A stretch of 64,000 nt of DNA, from assembly GCF_002209555.1 (NCBI RefSeq), contig NZ_NJIF01000005.1:186001-250000 (forward strand), given 5' to 3'. The notes under the pieces were generated by a model, which worked only from the letters and a program-made list of their open reading frames with translations, ran no database searches and had not been told where the DNA came from. Numbering within the stretch: position 1 is the stretch's first letter; each line of letters opens with the position of its first letter. A program made the translations under genes and the position numbers. The stretch is from Achromobacter insolitus. GTDB lineage: Bacteria; Pseudomonadota; Gammaproteobacteria; Burkholderiales; Burkholderiaceae_B. Below, piece by piece: positions 1-8,027 of this stretch.

Positions 1-292
1 TCTGGGCCGCCAGGAAGGCGTCCTTTTCGTCCGCAACCAGCTTGCAGACGAACAGCTGCGCCAGCAGTTGCGTGCGACGGGCCTTGCGATTGCCGGACTC
101 CTGCGCAAGCCAGTCGCCGACCCACGCCGCGGCCGCATCGGCATCGCCGTGCAGCTTGACGTGGCCGAGCAGGTCGAACACGGTCACGCCTTCGATGCTG
201 CCGTCTTCGTTGCGCGTGAGGAAGAGCTTGGCGGCCTGGCCCGAATAGCCGGGAATCAGCGCGAGGCAATCGCGCTCTGCGGGTTTCTTCAT
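1..292 (-). CDS. Hypothetical protein, N-terminal part (runs off the window)
   Basis: An open frame runs leftward from an ATG at 290-292 to the window edge without a stop, giving 97 codons. The protein begins MKKPAERDCLALIPGYSGQA and continues as a soluble-looking chain with no signal peptide or membrane segment. It has a hydrophobic core (GVTVFDLLGHVKL) followed by an Ala/Trp-rich helical stretch. I do not recognise the family. No strong ribosome binding site is visible, so the start is provisional. The gene diverges from the DUF2513-like gene that follows, with about 125 bp between them that could carry both promoters. Confidence 0.55.
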   Translation of the reverse strand, partial: MKKPAERDCLALIPGYSGQAAKLFLTRNEDGSIEGVTVFDLLGHVKLHGDADAAAAWVGDWLAQESGNRKARRTQLLAQLFVCKLVADEKDAFLAAQ

Positions 293-417
293 GGGATCTG
301 CATGTATCGGTTATCAAGAACCCTGGACTGTAACCCGGCGGCGCGCCCTGTCGCGTCGCCGCAATGGATCTCTGCTATCGTCGCCCTATCCCTTAGCCCC
401 AATGAATGGTGGACATC

Positions 418-717
418 ATGCAACGCGATTTCGATCTTGTCGTCACTATCCTCGGCGCCCTGCGCGACGCCCCCGGCCCCAACCTGAGCACGCACGACAT
501 CAAGAACGTGGCCTTGGCCCCGCACCCCGAAGAGCAAGGCCTGCAGCTGATCGCGCATCACCTGGACCTGCTGGAAGATGCGGGCCTGGTCAAGCAGATC
601 AGCGAAACCGCGGCGACCGCGGGCGCCACGCGCTGGCGCATCACCTGGAAGGGCTATGACGCCCTGGAACAGGATGAAGAAGACGAGGACGACGAGGACT
701 ACGACGCGGAAGAATAA
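418..717 (+). CDS. DUF2513-like winged-helix protein with acidic tail
   Basis: The protein has 99 residues and begins MQRDFDLVVTILGAL. The pattern 'M-x-R-D-x-D-L ... HLDLLEDAGLV ... W-x-x-T-W-x-G-Y/H' matches the small phage and bacterial family DUF2513, whose fold is a winged helix. I chose the ATG at 418 over the ATGs at 402 and 406 because GGTGG lies five bases upstream and because family members start with this M-K/R-R-D motif. The last ~15 residues are almost entirely Asp/Glu, which is unusual for the family and may mimic nucleic acid or bind a basic partner. The cellular role is unknown. It is a single-gene unit. Confidence 0.7.
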   Translation: MQRDFDLVVTILGALRDAPGPNLSTHDIKNVALAPHPEEQGLQLIAHHLDLLEDAGLVKQISETAATAGATRWRITWKGYDALEQDEEDEDDEDYDAEE

Positions 718-737
718 GGCGCGCGGCGCCCCGGGGC

Positions 738-1010
738 TCAGCGGCGCATCAGGATGCGCCGCGTGAGCAGCGACGCGGCCGCGCCGATCACCAGGCTGAA
801 CATGAAGGCGGCGATCGACAGCATCGCCGACAGATCGCTGAAGCCGCCGTGGCGGGACAACAGGAACACCGCCACGCCCACGACAGCCGCCAGTGCGGCG
901 ACACCCAGCAGCACGCGCTTGACGGAGCCCAGGCGGCCGCAAAACGAACCGCCAACCAGAGCCGCCGCCACCATCGCAGCCATCGACCAGAACAGGTATT
1001 CGTACTGCAC
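738..1010 (-). CDS. Small membrane protein, three predicted TM helices
   Basis: About 90 residues with three hydrophobic segments (around residues 5-24, 32-51 and 62-83) joined by short basic or polar loops, ending in the positively charged LTRRILMRR. This pattern fits a small inner-membrane protein with a cytoplasmic C-terminus. I prefer the GTG at 1008-1010 because GGAG precedes it by seven bases on the minus strand; the longer open frame up to 1094 would add a Pro/Arg-rich, unlikely N-terminus. The family is not recognised. It converges with the DUF2513-like gene; only about 20 bp separate their ends. Confidence 0.6.
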   Translation of the reverse strand: MQYEYLFWSMAAMVAAALVGGSFCGRLGSVKRVLLGVAALAAVVGVAVFLLSRHGGFSDLSAMLSIAAFMFSLVIGAAASLLTRRILMRR

Positions 1011-1109
1011 GGGCGGTCTCCCACGTAGGTATTGAGGCGCAGGCATTATAGGCGTCCATGCGGACACCTCCGCGCCCGGCAGCCTGCCGGACAAGCGGCG
1101 CCAGCCGCC

Positions 1110-1496
1110 CTAGCCGACCGCCACCACGCTGATCTCGACCAGGGCCCCATAGTGCAGTTCGCGGGTGGGCACGACAGCCCGAGCCGGCCGGTGATCGCCC
1201 AAGCATTGCTCGTAAACGCGATTGACTTCGTCCCAGAGCGCCACGTCCGGGATGTACACCGTCACACTGGCGACCGCAGCGAGAGAGGCGCCAGCCGCTT
1301 CAAGAATGGCGCGGACGCTGCGCAGCGCCTCCCGCGTCTGCGCGGCCGCGCCGCTGGCCAGCGCCGGCCGCTCGCCCGGCGCCGCCGGCGGCAGGAAACC
1401 CAGCTGCCCCGAGACGAAGATGAAGCCGTTGGCGCGAACGGCCTGCGCATAATGGCCGGCGGGCGGCGTGGCCTGATGCGTATGGATGAGTTCCAT
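1110..1496 (-). CDS. RidA-family enamine/imine deaminase
   Basis: This 128-residue protein has the YjgF/YER057c/UK114 fold signature: an N-terminal 'YAQAVRANGFIFVSGQLG', the central 'VTVYIPD', and a C-terminal 'PARAVVPTRELHYGALVEISVVAV'. Arg106 and Glu121 sit where archetypal RidA carries its catalytic Arg105 and Glu120, so enamine deaminase activity is plausible. RidA hydrolyses reactive 2-aminoacrylate released by PLP enzymes such as serine dehydratases. It lies 24 bp downstream of a D-serine-dehydratase-like gene on the same strand, which supports exactly that clean-up role. It is probably co-transcribed with that gene. Confidence 0.9.
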   Translation of the reverse strand: MELIHTHQATPPAGHYAQAVRANGFIFVSGQLGFLPPAAPGERPALASGAAAQTREALRSVRAILEAAGASLAAVASVTVYIPDVALWDEVNRVYEQCLGDHRPARAVVPTRELHYGALVEISVVAVG

Positions 1497-1520
1497 GCGT
1501 GCCTCCGTGAAAAAAGGCGG

Positions 1521-2678
1521 CTACCAACCGCGAAACCGTTCCCACTGCGCCACGATTTCCGATGAATCCGGGCGCACGACCTGGTAGGCGTCGTGCTGGG
1601 CGCAAGTCGCGCAGGCGTGGTTGGGCACGATGCGCAGCTTCGTGCCCAAGGGCAGATCCGGCAAGACCGCCCCGCTGCCGGGACGAACCTTGATGATGCC
1701 TTGCTCCTGGTTGGTTTCGGCAAGCAGCACGTCGGGATAGACCCTGCCGCTCGCATCGCACACCAAGCCGTACAACTGGTCCACCCGCTGCCTGGCTGTG
1801 CCCCGGTCGCGCGACATGGCCATCCAGCCGGCGTCGACCAGAATCCAGCCCTTGTCGGGCTGATGGCCGATGACGGTGGTCAGCACGGTTGCGGCGATAT
1901 CGTCCACCGAGCACACGCCCAGTCCCGCCATCACCAGATCGAAGAACACGTATACGCCGGCGCGGACTTCAGTCACGCCATCGAGATTGCGGGCGAAATG
2001 CGCCGTAGGCGTGGATCCCACGCTTACGACGGGGCAAGGCATGCCCGCCTGGCGGATCGCTTCGGCGCAAACAACGGCCGCACGGCGCTCCTGTTCGGCC
2101 ATGTCGGCAATCGCTTCGACGCTATCGCAGCCGTATGACTCGCCGGCGTGCGTCATGACGCCTCGCAGGCAAGCACCCTCCTCGTGCAGGACCCGCGCAA
2201 TCGCGAGCAGGTGCGCTGTGTTGCCGGGCTGCACTCCGGCGCGATGGCCGTCGCAGTCGATTTCGATCAAAGCGGGGATGGCGTCCTGCGCCTCGCGCGC
2301 CCGCCTGGCGACGGCGCGCGCCGCCTCCAGGCTGTCCACCACCACGGTGAGATCCACGCCGCGCCGCCGCAACGCCAGCACACGCTCCAGCTTGGCTGGC
2401 GACACGCCCACGGCGTACAGCAGATCGGTAACACCGGCGGCCGCGAACTGCTCGGCTTCCTGCAGCGTGGACACTGCAGCGGGGCCCTGCGGCGAGGACA
2501 TGAGCCGGCGCGCCACGTCGATGGACTTGGGGGTCTTCAGGTGCGGGCGCAGTTGCACCCCGTGCCCGGTCATCAGCGCGTTCAGGCGCTGGATGTTGCG
2601 CATCATGCGCGTTTCATCCAGCAGCAGGCACGGTGTATCAAGGGCATCGAGGGAGGAAGGCGTGGCGCTCTGGCTCAT
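1521..2678 (-). CDS. DSD1-type PLP enzyme (D-serine dehydratase / D-threonine aldolase family)
   Basis: A 385-residue fold-type III PLP enzyme. The N-terminal alanine-racemase-like barrel contains 'LRPHLKTPKS', where Lys48 is the expected Schiff-base lysine. The C-terminal domain has 'PNHACATC' with His354 and Cys356 at the spacing of the Zn ligands known in eukaryotic D-serine dehydratase. The family eliminates or retro-aldolises D-3-hydroxy amino acids; the exact substrate cannot be read from the sequence. The RidA gene directly downstream fits an elimination reaction that releases 2-aminoacrylate. A LysR gene is divergent and likely regulates the pair. The length and both motifs look intact. 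Confidence 0.88.
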   Translation of the reverse strand: MSQSATPSSLDALDTPCLLLDETRMMRNIQRLNALMTGHGVQLRPHLKTPKSIDVARRLMSSPQGPAAVSTLQEAEQFAAAGVTDLLYAVGVSPAKLERVLALRRRGVDLTVVVDSLEAARAVARRAREAQDAIPALIEIDCDGHRAGVQPGNTAHLLAIARVLHEEGACLRGVMTHAGESYGCDSVEAIADMAEQERRAAVVCAEAIRQAGMPCPVVSVGSTPTAHFARNLDGVTEVRAGVYVFFDLVMAGLGVCSVDDIAATVLTTVIGHQPDKGWILVDAGWMAMSRDRGTARQRVDQLYGLVCDASGRVYPDVLLAETNQEQGIIKVRPGSGAVLPDLPLGTKLRIVPNHACATCAQHDAYQVVRPDSSEIVAQWERFRGW

Positions 2679-2776
2679 GGCAGTCTCGGAAGATCGAATT
2701 GGAATGGCTGAAGTATGGCGCGGCGCCGGTTCCGCGTGTTTAATCTGGACTTAATCATCAATTAATCCGTGCCTGC
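2679..2776. promoter_or_regulatory. Divergent promoter region, DSD1-ridA / lysR
   Basis: This 98-bp gap separates two divergent starts. TTAATCATCAATTAA (2751-2765) is a symmetrical AT-rich dyad in otherwise GC-rich DNA and lies just upstream of the lysR start. LysR-type regulators usually bind such T-N(n)-A dyads between themselves and a divergent target. The assignment is inferred from position and symmetry. Confidence 0.5.
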
Positions 2777-3682
2777 ATGATTACCACCGAAGACCTGCGT
2801 TTTTTCCTGAGTCTGGCGGCCACCCGTTCGTTGGCCGAAGCCGCGCGAGCCCTGGACGTGACCCCACCGGCCGTCACGCAACGGCTGCACACGCTTGAAA
2901 AACGCCTGGGCGTCAGGTTGGTCAACCGCTCGGGCCGCGGCACCGCCTTGACTGACGAAGGCCGGTTGCTGGCGCTGCGCGCGGAACAGATTTGCAGCGA
3001 ACTGGGCGAGCTGGCGGACGAATTGGCAGGCCGGCGAGGCGTAGTCGCGGGCCATTTGCGCGTGGTCGCTCCCCTGGGCTTCGGGCAACGCTACATCGCC
3101 GGGCTCGTCGCCGAATTCCGCGCGCAAAGCACGGACGTCACAGCCAGCCTGACGCTGTCCGACGGGCCGCCGCGGCTCGCCTCCGACGACTGGGACGTCA
3201 TGATCCATATCGGCGAACTGCGCGACTCGACGCTGGTCGCCTACCCGCTGGCGCCCAATCGCCGGATCCTGTGCGCGTCGCCCGCCTACCTGGCGCGCCA
3301 CGGCGCGCCCGCCAAGCCCGAGGACCTGCGCGCACACGACTGCATTGCCCTGCGGGAAAACGATGAAGACGTGACCTTGTGGCGTTTCAAGCACGGGCGC
3401 GGCCCGGCCGTGGGGGTACGGGTCGCACCGGTGCTGTCGAGCAACGCGGGCGAGACCGCCGTGGAATGGGCCCTGGCCGGACACGGCATCATTGTGCGGT
3501 CGGAATGGGACGTAGCGGCGCATCTGCAGACGCGCGCGCTGATTCCCCTTCTGCCTGGCTGGAACCTGCCGTCGGCGGATGTGGTGGCCCTGGTCAAGTC
3601 GCGCCAGGAGCTTGCGGCGCGGACGGCGGGTTTCCTGGCTCACCTGCGCACCGCCTTTGCCCAGGCGCCGTGGCGCGGCTAG
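2777..3682 (+). CDS. LysR-family transcriptional regulator
   Basis: A 301-residue protein. Residues 1-60 form the LysR winged helix-turn-helix ('LRFFLSLAATRSLAEAARALDVTPPAVTQRLHTLEKRLGVRLVNR'). The remainder is a periplasmic-binding-protein-like effector domain with the usual 'GHLRVVAPLGFG' start. It is divergent from the D-amino-acid enzyme and ridA, so it most likely controls that operon and itself, possibly in response to a D-hydroxy amino acid. Its 3' end converges on a second RidA-like gene only six bases away. Confidence 0.92.
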   Translation: MITTEDLRFFLSLAATRSLAEAARALDVTPPAVTQRLHTLEKRLGVRLVNRSGRGTALTDEGRLLALRAEQICSELGELADELAGRRGVVAGHLRVVAPLGFGQRYIAGLVAEFRAQSTDVTASLTLSDGPPRLASDDWDVMIHIGELRDSTLVAYPLAPNRRILCASPAYLARHGAPAKPEDLRAHDCIALRENDEDVTLWRFKHGRGPAVGVRVAPVLSSNAGETAVEWALAGHGIIVRSEWDVAAHLQTRALIPLLPGWNLPSADVVALVKSRQELAARTAGFLAHLRTAFAQAPWRG

Positions 3683-3688
3683 CTGCCA

Positions 3689-4087
3689 TCAATCAAGCAT
3701 TGCCTCTGCCTCGATCTCGATCAGCCATTCCGGCAGAGACAGACCGCTGACGATGACCCAAGACGAAGGCGGGGGATCCTTCTTGAAGCGGTCGCGCAAC
3801 GCCTGCGCGATGACCTCCTGGTCTTCCCTTGCCGTTTCGCAGATGTAGATGCGCAACATGATCACTTGCGCCAGGGTTCCCCCGGCCGCGGCAAGCACAC
3901 GCTCGACGTTATCCAGCGCAGCGATGGTCTGCTCCTGCAGCCCGGGCCCCACCGTGCGTTCATGGACATCGACGCCGACCTGGCCGGACAGCAACATACG
4001 GCGCTGTCCCGTAACGATGACGGCCTGGCTGAAACCGTATTGAACGGTATTAGGCACGGTATCGGGATTGACGACGGTTCTGGACAT
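3689..4087 (-). CDS. RidA-like protein lacking the catalytic arginine
   Basis: A 132-residue YjgF-fold protein with 'MLLSGQVGVDVHERTVGPGLQEQTIAALDNVERVLAAAG' and 'VIMLRIYI'. Where active RidA has P-x-R-(T/S/A)-x-V, this sequence reads PPPSSWVIV, so the catalytic Arg is missing. Known Rid subfamilies without this Arg do not deaminate 2-aminoacrylate, so a different small-molecule role is likely. It faces the LysR gene tail to tail and is followed by an MFS exporter on the same strand. The minus-strand sequence upstream carries a GAAG/GGAGAAG-type ribosome site. Confidence 0.85.
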   Translation of the reverse strand: MSRTVVNPDTVPNTVQYGFSQAVIVTGQRRMLLSGQVGVDVHERTVGPGLQEQTIAALDNVERVLAAAGGTLAQVIMLRIYICETAREDQEVIAQALRDRFKKDPPPSSWVIVSGLSLPEWLIEIEAEAMLD

Positions 4088-4175
4088 GGGCTTCTCCTGG
4101 GGGCGCGCGAACGGCTGCCGAAGCCGCCATTCTATCGACCGGCCTGTATCGACCGGCCTGTATCGACCCGCCAGA

Positions 4176-5366
4176 TCAGGCGCGGGCGCGCACCGCTACG
4201 GACGCGCGCCTGACCGGCAAGGCCGCCAGCAGCACGATAGCGCCCGCGCATACCGCGGTCCAGAATCCCGCCCCCACACCGTGATGGTCAACCACCCAGC
4301 CAGCCAGCGCGGCCCCCGCCGCCACGCCTGCGCCCAGGCCCGTTACCAACCAGGTGAGGCCCTCGGTCAGCCGATGGCCGGGTACGCTGCTCTCCACCAG
4401 CGCCATCGCGATGATCATGGTTGGCGCGAATGACAGGCCGGCCAGCAACACTCCCAGCGCCAGCGTGAGCAGGTCGTTCACCAGCAGCAGCGGAACCGTC
4501 GTAAATGCCGTCACCGCAGCCGCCACCGCCAACAGCCGGGCAAGCGGCATCTGGAATTTCAGGACGCCGAATATCAAACCCGCCACGCAGGAGCCCAGGG
4601 CGTAGGCGGATAGCACCAGGCTGGCGCCGGCGGGCACGCCTTGCTGGCGGGCGAAAGCGACGCTCAGGACGTCGATGGTACCCACGATGACGCCCATTGC
4701 GGCCATCATCGCCAGAAGCAAGCGCATTGGCGGCATGCGCAGCACCGACTCCTGGCGTCCTTCCTGCCTGAACCGCACCGCCGGCGCGGTGGCGCGCTGC
4801 AGGACGAAAGCCGTGACGCCCACGGCGAGCAGCAACGCGGCAACCAGCGGACCGGCCTGCGGAAAAAACAGAACGCTTAGCCCTACCGCCAATGGCGGGC
4901 CAACGATAAAGCTCAGTTCATCGGCGACGGACTCCAGCGCATAGGCGGTGCGCAACTGCGGGCGGTCCCTGAAAATCTCGGTCCAGCGCGCGCGTATCAT
5001 CGCGGGCATGCTGGGCAAGGCGCCCGCCAGCGCGGCAAAGAGGAACAGGGTCCAATCGGGCGAATTCCATTGCACGCAAGCCGCAAGGCCGATCAACCCT
5101 GCGATGCTGAGCCCCGCCGCGACGGGCAGCACCCTGCCCTGGCCGTGGCGGTCTACCAGACGGGAAATCCGGGGAGCCAGCAAGGCCGTGGCCAAGGCGA
5201 AAGTGGCGGCGACCGCGCCCGCCAGCGCGTAGGCGCCACGCACCTCGGACAGCATGGTAATGATGCCTATGCCGATCATGGGCAAGGGCAAGCGCGCGAT
5301 GGCGCCGGCCAATACAAAACCCAGGGCGCCGGGCGCCTTGAACAACTCGCGATACGGATTCGGCAC
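4176..5366 (-). CDS. MFS transporter, probable drug/metabolite exporter
   Basis: A 396-residue polytopic protein with about 12 hydrophobic helices and the short 'SRLVDRHGQGR' loop after helix 2 that corresponds to MFS motif A. It starts with GTG (5364-5366), with AAGG six bases upstream. The protein resembles bacterial drug-resistance MFS members, but the substrate is not identifiable. It is transcribed divergently from a TetR repressor, and two matching palindromes lie between the genes, so induced efflux of a TetR ligand is the most likely role. Confidence 0.88.
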   Translation of the reverse strand: MPNPYRELFKAPGALGFVLAGAIARLPLPMIGIGIITMLSEVRGAYALAGAVAATFALATALLAPRISRLVDRHGQGRVLPVAAGLSIAGLIGLAACVQWNSPDWTLFLFAALAGALPSMPAMIRARWTEIFRDRPQLRTAYALESVADELSFIVGPPLAVGLSVLFFPQAGPLVAALLLAVGVTAFVLQRATAPAVRFRQEGRQESVLRMPPMRLLLAMMAAMGVIVGTIDVLSVAFARQQGVPAGASLVLSAYALGSCVAGLIFGVLKFQMPLARLLAVAAAVTAFTTVPLLLVNDLLTLALGVLLAGLSFAPTMIIAMALVESSVPGHRLTEGLTWLVTGLGAGVAAGAALAGWVVDHHGVGAGFWTAVCAGAIVLLAALPVRRASVAVRARA

Positions 5367-5406
5367 CGGAAACCTTTGAAGGAAATGGACAGCGGCATCG
5401 TATTCA

Positions 5407-5444
5407 CATACGATGCGTATGTCAATTTACATACGTGCCGTATG
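5407..5444. promoter_or_regulatory. Paired TetR operators
   Basis: Two 15-bp palindromes, CATACGATGCGTATG (5407-5421) and CATACGTGCCGTATG (5430-5444), share the arms CATACG/CGTATG and are centred 23 bp apart, about two helical turns. They lie between the divergent MFS gene and the TetR gene. This is the layout expected for an autoregulated TetR repressor binding as two dimers and controlling both promoters. Binding by this TetR is inferred from position. Confidence 0.85.
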
Positions 5445-5459
5445 TTTCTGGAGAGGAGC

Positions 5460-6044
5460 ATGACGCGTTCCCGCGCCGAGATGATAGAAGCCACCCGTGC
5501 AAAACTGCTGGCCACCGCCCGGCGAGCCTTCCGCGAGGCAGGCTATGCGGCCACGTCCATGGATGATTTCACGGCGGCTGCGGGACTTACCCGCGGCGCG
5601 CTGTATCACCATTTTGGGGACAAGAAAGGCTTGCTCGCGGCGGTGGTCGAACAGATCGACGGCGAAATGGATCAGCGCCTGGCCACCATTGCCGCGCAGG
5701 CGCCCGATGCTTGGACGGCCCTGCGCGGCCGTTGCCGCGCCTATCTGGAAATGGCCGCGGAGCCTGAGATCCGGCGCATTGTGCTGCAGGACGCGCGAGC
5801 CGTGCTGGGCTCAGCAACCGACAGCTCGCAGCAGCAGTGCATCGCGTCCCTGAGCGCGCTGCTGCAAACAATGATGGACCAGGGCGTCATCGAAACAGCG
5901 GCGCCGCAGGCACTCGCCCGACTGATCAATGGCAGCCTGGTCGAAAGCGCCTTCTGGATCGCGCAGGAACCCGAGAACGGTCCCCGGCTGAATCAGGCCC
6001 TGCAGGCCCTGGATTTGCTGATGCGCGGCCTGCGCCGGCCCTGA
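5460..6044 (+). CDS. TetR-family transcriptional repressor
   Basis: A 194-residue protein. The N-terminal helix-turn-helix reads 'TARRAFREAGYAATSMDDFTAAAGLTRGALYHHFGDKKGL', a textbook TetR DNA-binding domain, followed by an all-helical ligand/dimer domain. I place the start at the ATG at 5460, preceded by GAGAGGAG, rather than at the in-frame ATG at 5442, because the latter falls inside the second operator palindrome. It is divergent from the MFS exporter and probably represses it and itself. Confidence 0.93.
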   Translation: MTRSRAEMIEATRAKLLATARRAFREAGYAATSMDDFTAAAGLTRGALYHHFGDKKGLLAAVVEQIDGEMDQRLATIAAQAPDAWTALRGRCRAYLEMAAEPEIRRIVLQDARAVLGSATDSSQQQCIASLSALLQTMMDQGVIETAAPQALARLINGSLVESAFWIAQEPENGPRLNQALQALDLLMRGLRRP

Positions 6045-6162
6045 ATTCCGCTGCACGGGATCCGCGCAGCCGCCCCCGCGCTGCGTTTGCGATTGTCCCG
6101 CGGCATGCGTATTATCCAACGAAAATCTTGTTTAAATAATTCTCTCGAAGACGGATGACCGC

Positions 6163-7605
6163 ATGAGCACCGGCACCACCCATGTATCAAGCGCGTCCTG
6201 GGCAGATCTGCTGCATGGGACCAATGCCTTGCGCTCCATCGCGCTGGCAGGCGGGGTGGCCTTGCACGCCATCAACGTCTACATCGTCACGACCATCCTG
6301 CCCAGCGTCATCAAGGACATCGGCGGGCTGGAGTACTACGCCTGGAACACCACGCTGTTCGTCGTGACCTCAATTGTCGGATCGGCGCTGTCCGCGAGGC
6401 TTATCGAAACACTGGGCCCCCGCGCAGCCTACCTGCTTGCCGTGGCGGTGTTCACCGTCGGATCCGTGGTGTGCGCGCTGGCGCCAAGTATGCCGGTGCT
6501 GCTGGCCGGACGCAGTATCCAGGGCCTGGGCGGCGGCATCCTGTTTGCGCTCAGCTATGCGTTGATCCGCCTGGTGTTCGCCGCGCCGCTCTGGTCGCGC
6601 GCCATGGCCCTGGTGTCGGGCATGTGGGGCGTCGCCACGCTGTGCGGCCCGGCCATCGGCGGCGTCTTCGCCCAGACCGGGCACTGGCGGCTGGCATTCT
6701 GGGCCCTGCTGCCGGTTGCCGCCGGCCTGGCCGCGATCGTCGCGCTCAAGGTCGGGGGCAAGGATACAGTTCCCCCTGCCCGGCCAAGTCCGCTGCCCCT
6801 GACCACCCTGTGCCTGTTGGTAGCCAGTGTGCTGGCAATCACACTGGCCAGCCTGTCAAAGGACTTGCGCTGGAATCTGGCGGGCATCGCCGCGGGGCTG
6901 GCGATTGCCGCGCTGATCGCCGCGGTGGACAAGCGCGCCGTAAAACGGTTGCTGCCCACCGGCGCCTACTCCATCGCCACGCCGCTGGGCTCGCTGTACG
7001 CCGTCATGTGCCTGGTGGTGGCTGCCATCACCACCGAGATCTTCGTGCCCTACTTCCTGCAAGTGATCCATGGAATGACACCCCTGGCCGCCGGTTACAT
7101 GACCGCGGCCATGGCAGCGGGCTGGACCTTGGCCGCCATGCCGAGCGCCACGCGCAGCGGCCCGGCGGCCAACCTCCTGATGCGCCTGAGCCCGGTGGTG
7201 ATCCTGGCCGCGCTGGCTGGACTTGCCTATATGACGCCGCGCCCGGCGCAATTGCAGTCGTACGCGGGCTTGGCCGTCTACGTGCTCGCGCTGGCCGGCG
7301 TGGGGTTCGGCATCGGCCTGAGTTGGCCGCACCTGCTGACGCGCATTTTCACGGCAGCGCCCGCCGGCGAAGAAACCCTGACCTCATCATCCATCACCAC
7401 GGTGCAGCTTTACGCGACGGCATTGACGGCGGCGCTTGCCGGCGTCATCACTAACAGCGCGGGCCTGGCGGACCCAGGCGGCGTGGCCGGCGCGCAGCAT
7501 GCGGCGCATTGGCTGTTTGCAGCGTTCGCGCTGGCGCCGGCCGCGGCCCTGCTGCTGCTGGGCCGGATCACTCGCGAGCGCAGGCCGGACACCGCCCGGA
7601 AATAG
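6163..7605 (+). CDS. DHA2-type MFS transporter
   Basis: A 480-residue membrane protein with about 14 hydrophobic segments, consistent with the drug:H+ antiporter-2 group. The N-terminal part holds 'NVYIVTTILPSVIKDIGG' (helix 1 region) and 'GRSIQGLGGGILFALSYALIR', the usual helix-4 G-rich stretch. The substrate is unknown. It stands downstream of the tetR gene with a 118-bp AT-rich gap, so it probably has its own promoter; a role in the same efflux response is possible but not shown. Confidence 0.88.
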   Translation: MSTGTTHVSSASWADLLHGTNALRSIALAGGVALHAINVYIVTTILPSVIKDIGGLEYYAWNTTLFVVTSIVGSALSARLIETLGPRAAYLLAVAVFTVGSVVCALAPSMPVLLAGRSIQGLGGGILFALSYALIRLVFAAPLWSRAMALVSGMWGVATLCGPAIGGVFAQTGHWRLAFWALLPVAAGLAAIVALKVGGKDTVPPARPSPLPLTTLCLLVASVLAITLASLSKDLRWNLAGIAAGLAIAALIAAVDKRAVKRLLPTGAYSIATPLGSLYAVMCLVVAAITTEIFVPYFLQVIHGMTPLAAGYMTAAMAAGWTLAAMPSATRSGPAANLLMRLSPVVILAALAGLAYMTPRPAQLQSYAGLAVYVLALAGVGFGIGLSWPHLLTRIFTAAPAGEETLTSSSITTVQLYATALTAALAGVITNSAGLADPGGVAGAQHAAHWLFAAFALAPAAALLLLGRITRERRPDTARK

Positions 7606-7699
7606 CAATCGACCGGAGGCCTCGATTTCCGCCAAAGGCGGTATGGAAGGCCCGAGCGGCTTTTGCTACGCTGGACTCCATCTGCAAGGGGTCCTCGCC

Positions 7700-8008
7700 A
7701 TGATCAACAGAATCCGCGTGCTGACCATCCAGCCTTCGTCGCTGTCGGCGCGTTTTGCGTTCCTGGGTATCGCCCTGCGTTGGACGCTGGGCGCAACGCC
7801 CCGCCCATCGCGACTCGTGATCGGGCCGCATGATCTCGAACCGATGGGCTCCGAGGCGGCCTTCTGGCAGTTCGCCTTGCGCCATGCATGCACCGGCCGA
7901 TCCTTCCTGGTGACGCGCGGCGACCGTTGGGACCTGGCGGCCTCCGTAAACGGCGACGAAGTCCGCGCTTTCGGCCGCAAGTTTGCCTTGCGGCAATGCC
8001 TGTTCTGA
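7700..8008 (+). CDS. Small hypothetical protein
   Basis: A 102-residue open frame beginning MINRIRVLTIQPSSLSARFA, with AAGGGG nine bases before the ATG. It has no clear membrane segment or known motif; a central 'SRLVIGPHDLEPMGSEAAFWQFALRHACTGRSFLVTRGDRWDLAA' looks like a compact folded domain. The frame is also open far upstream inside the MFS gene, but only the start at 7700 has a good ribosome site. It converges with the pqiB-like gene. Function unknown. Confidence 0.55.
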   Translation: MINRIRVLTIQPSSLSARFAFLGIALRWTLGATPRPSRLVIGPHDLEPMGSEAAFWQFALRHACTGRSFLVTRGDRWDLAASVNGDEVRAFGRKFALRQCLF

Positions 8009-8027
8009 TCCAGCCCGCTCGCCGGCG

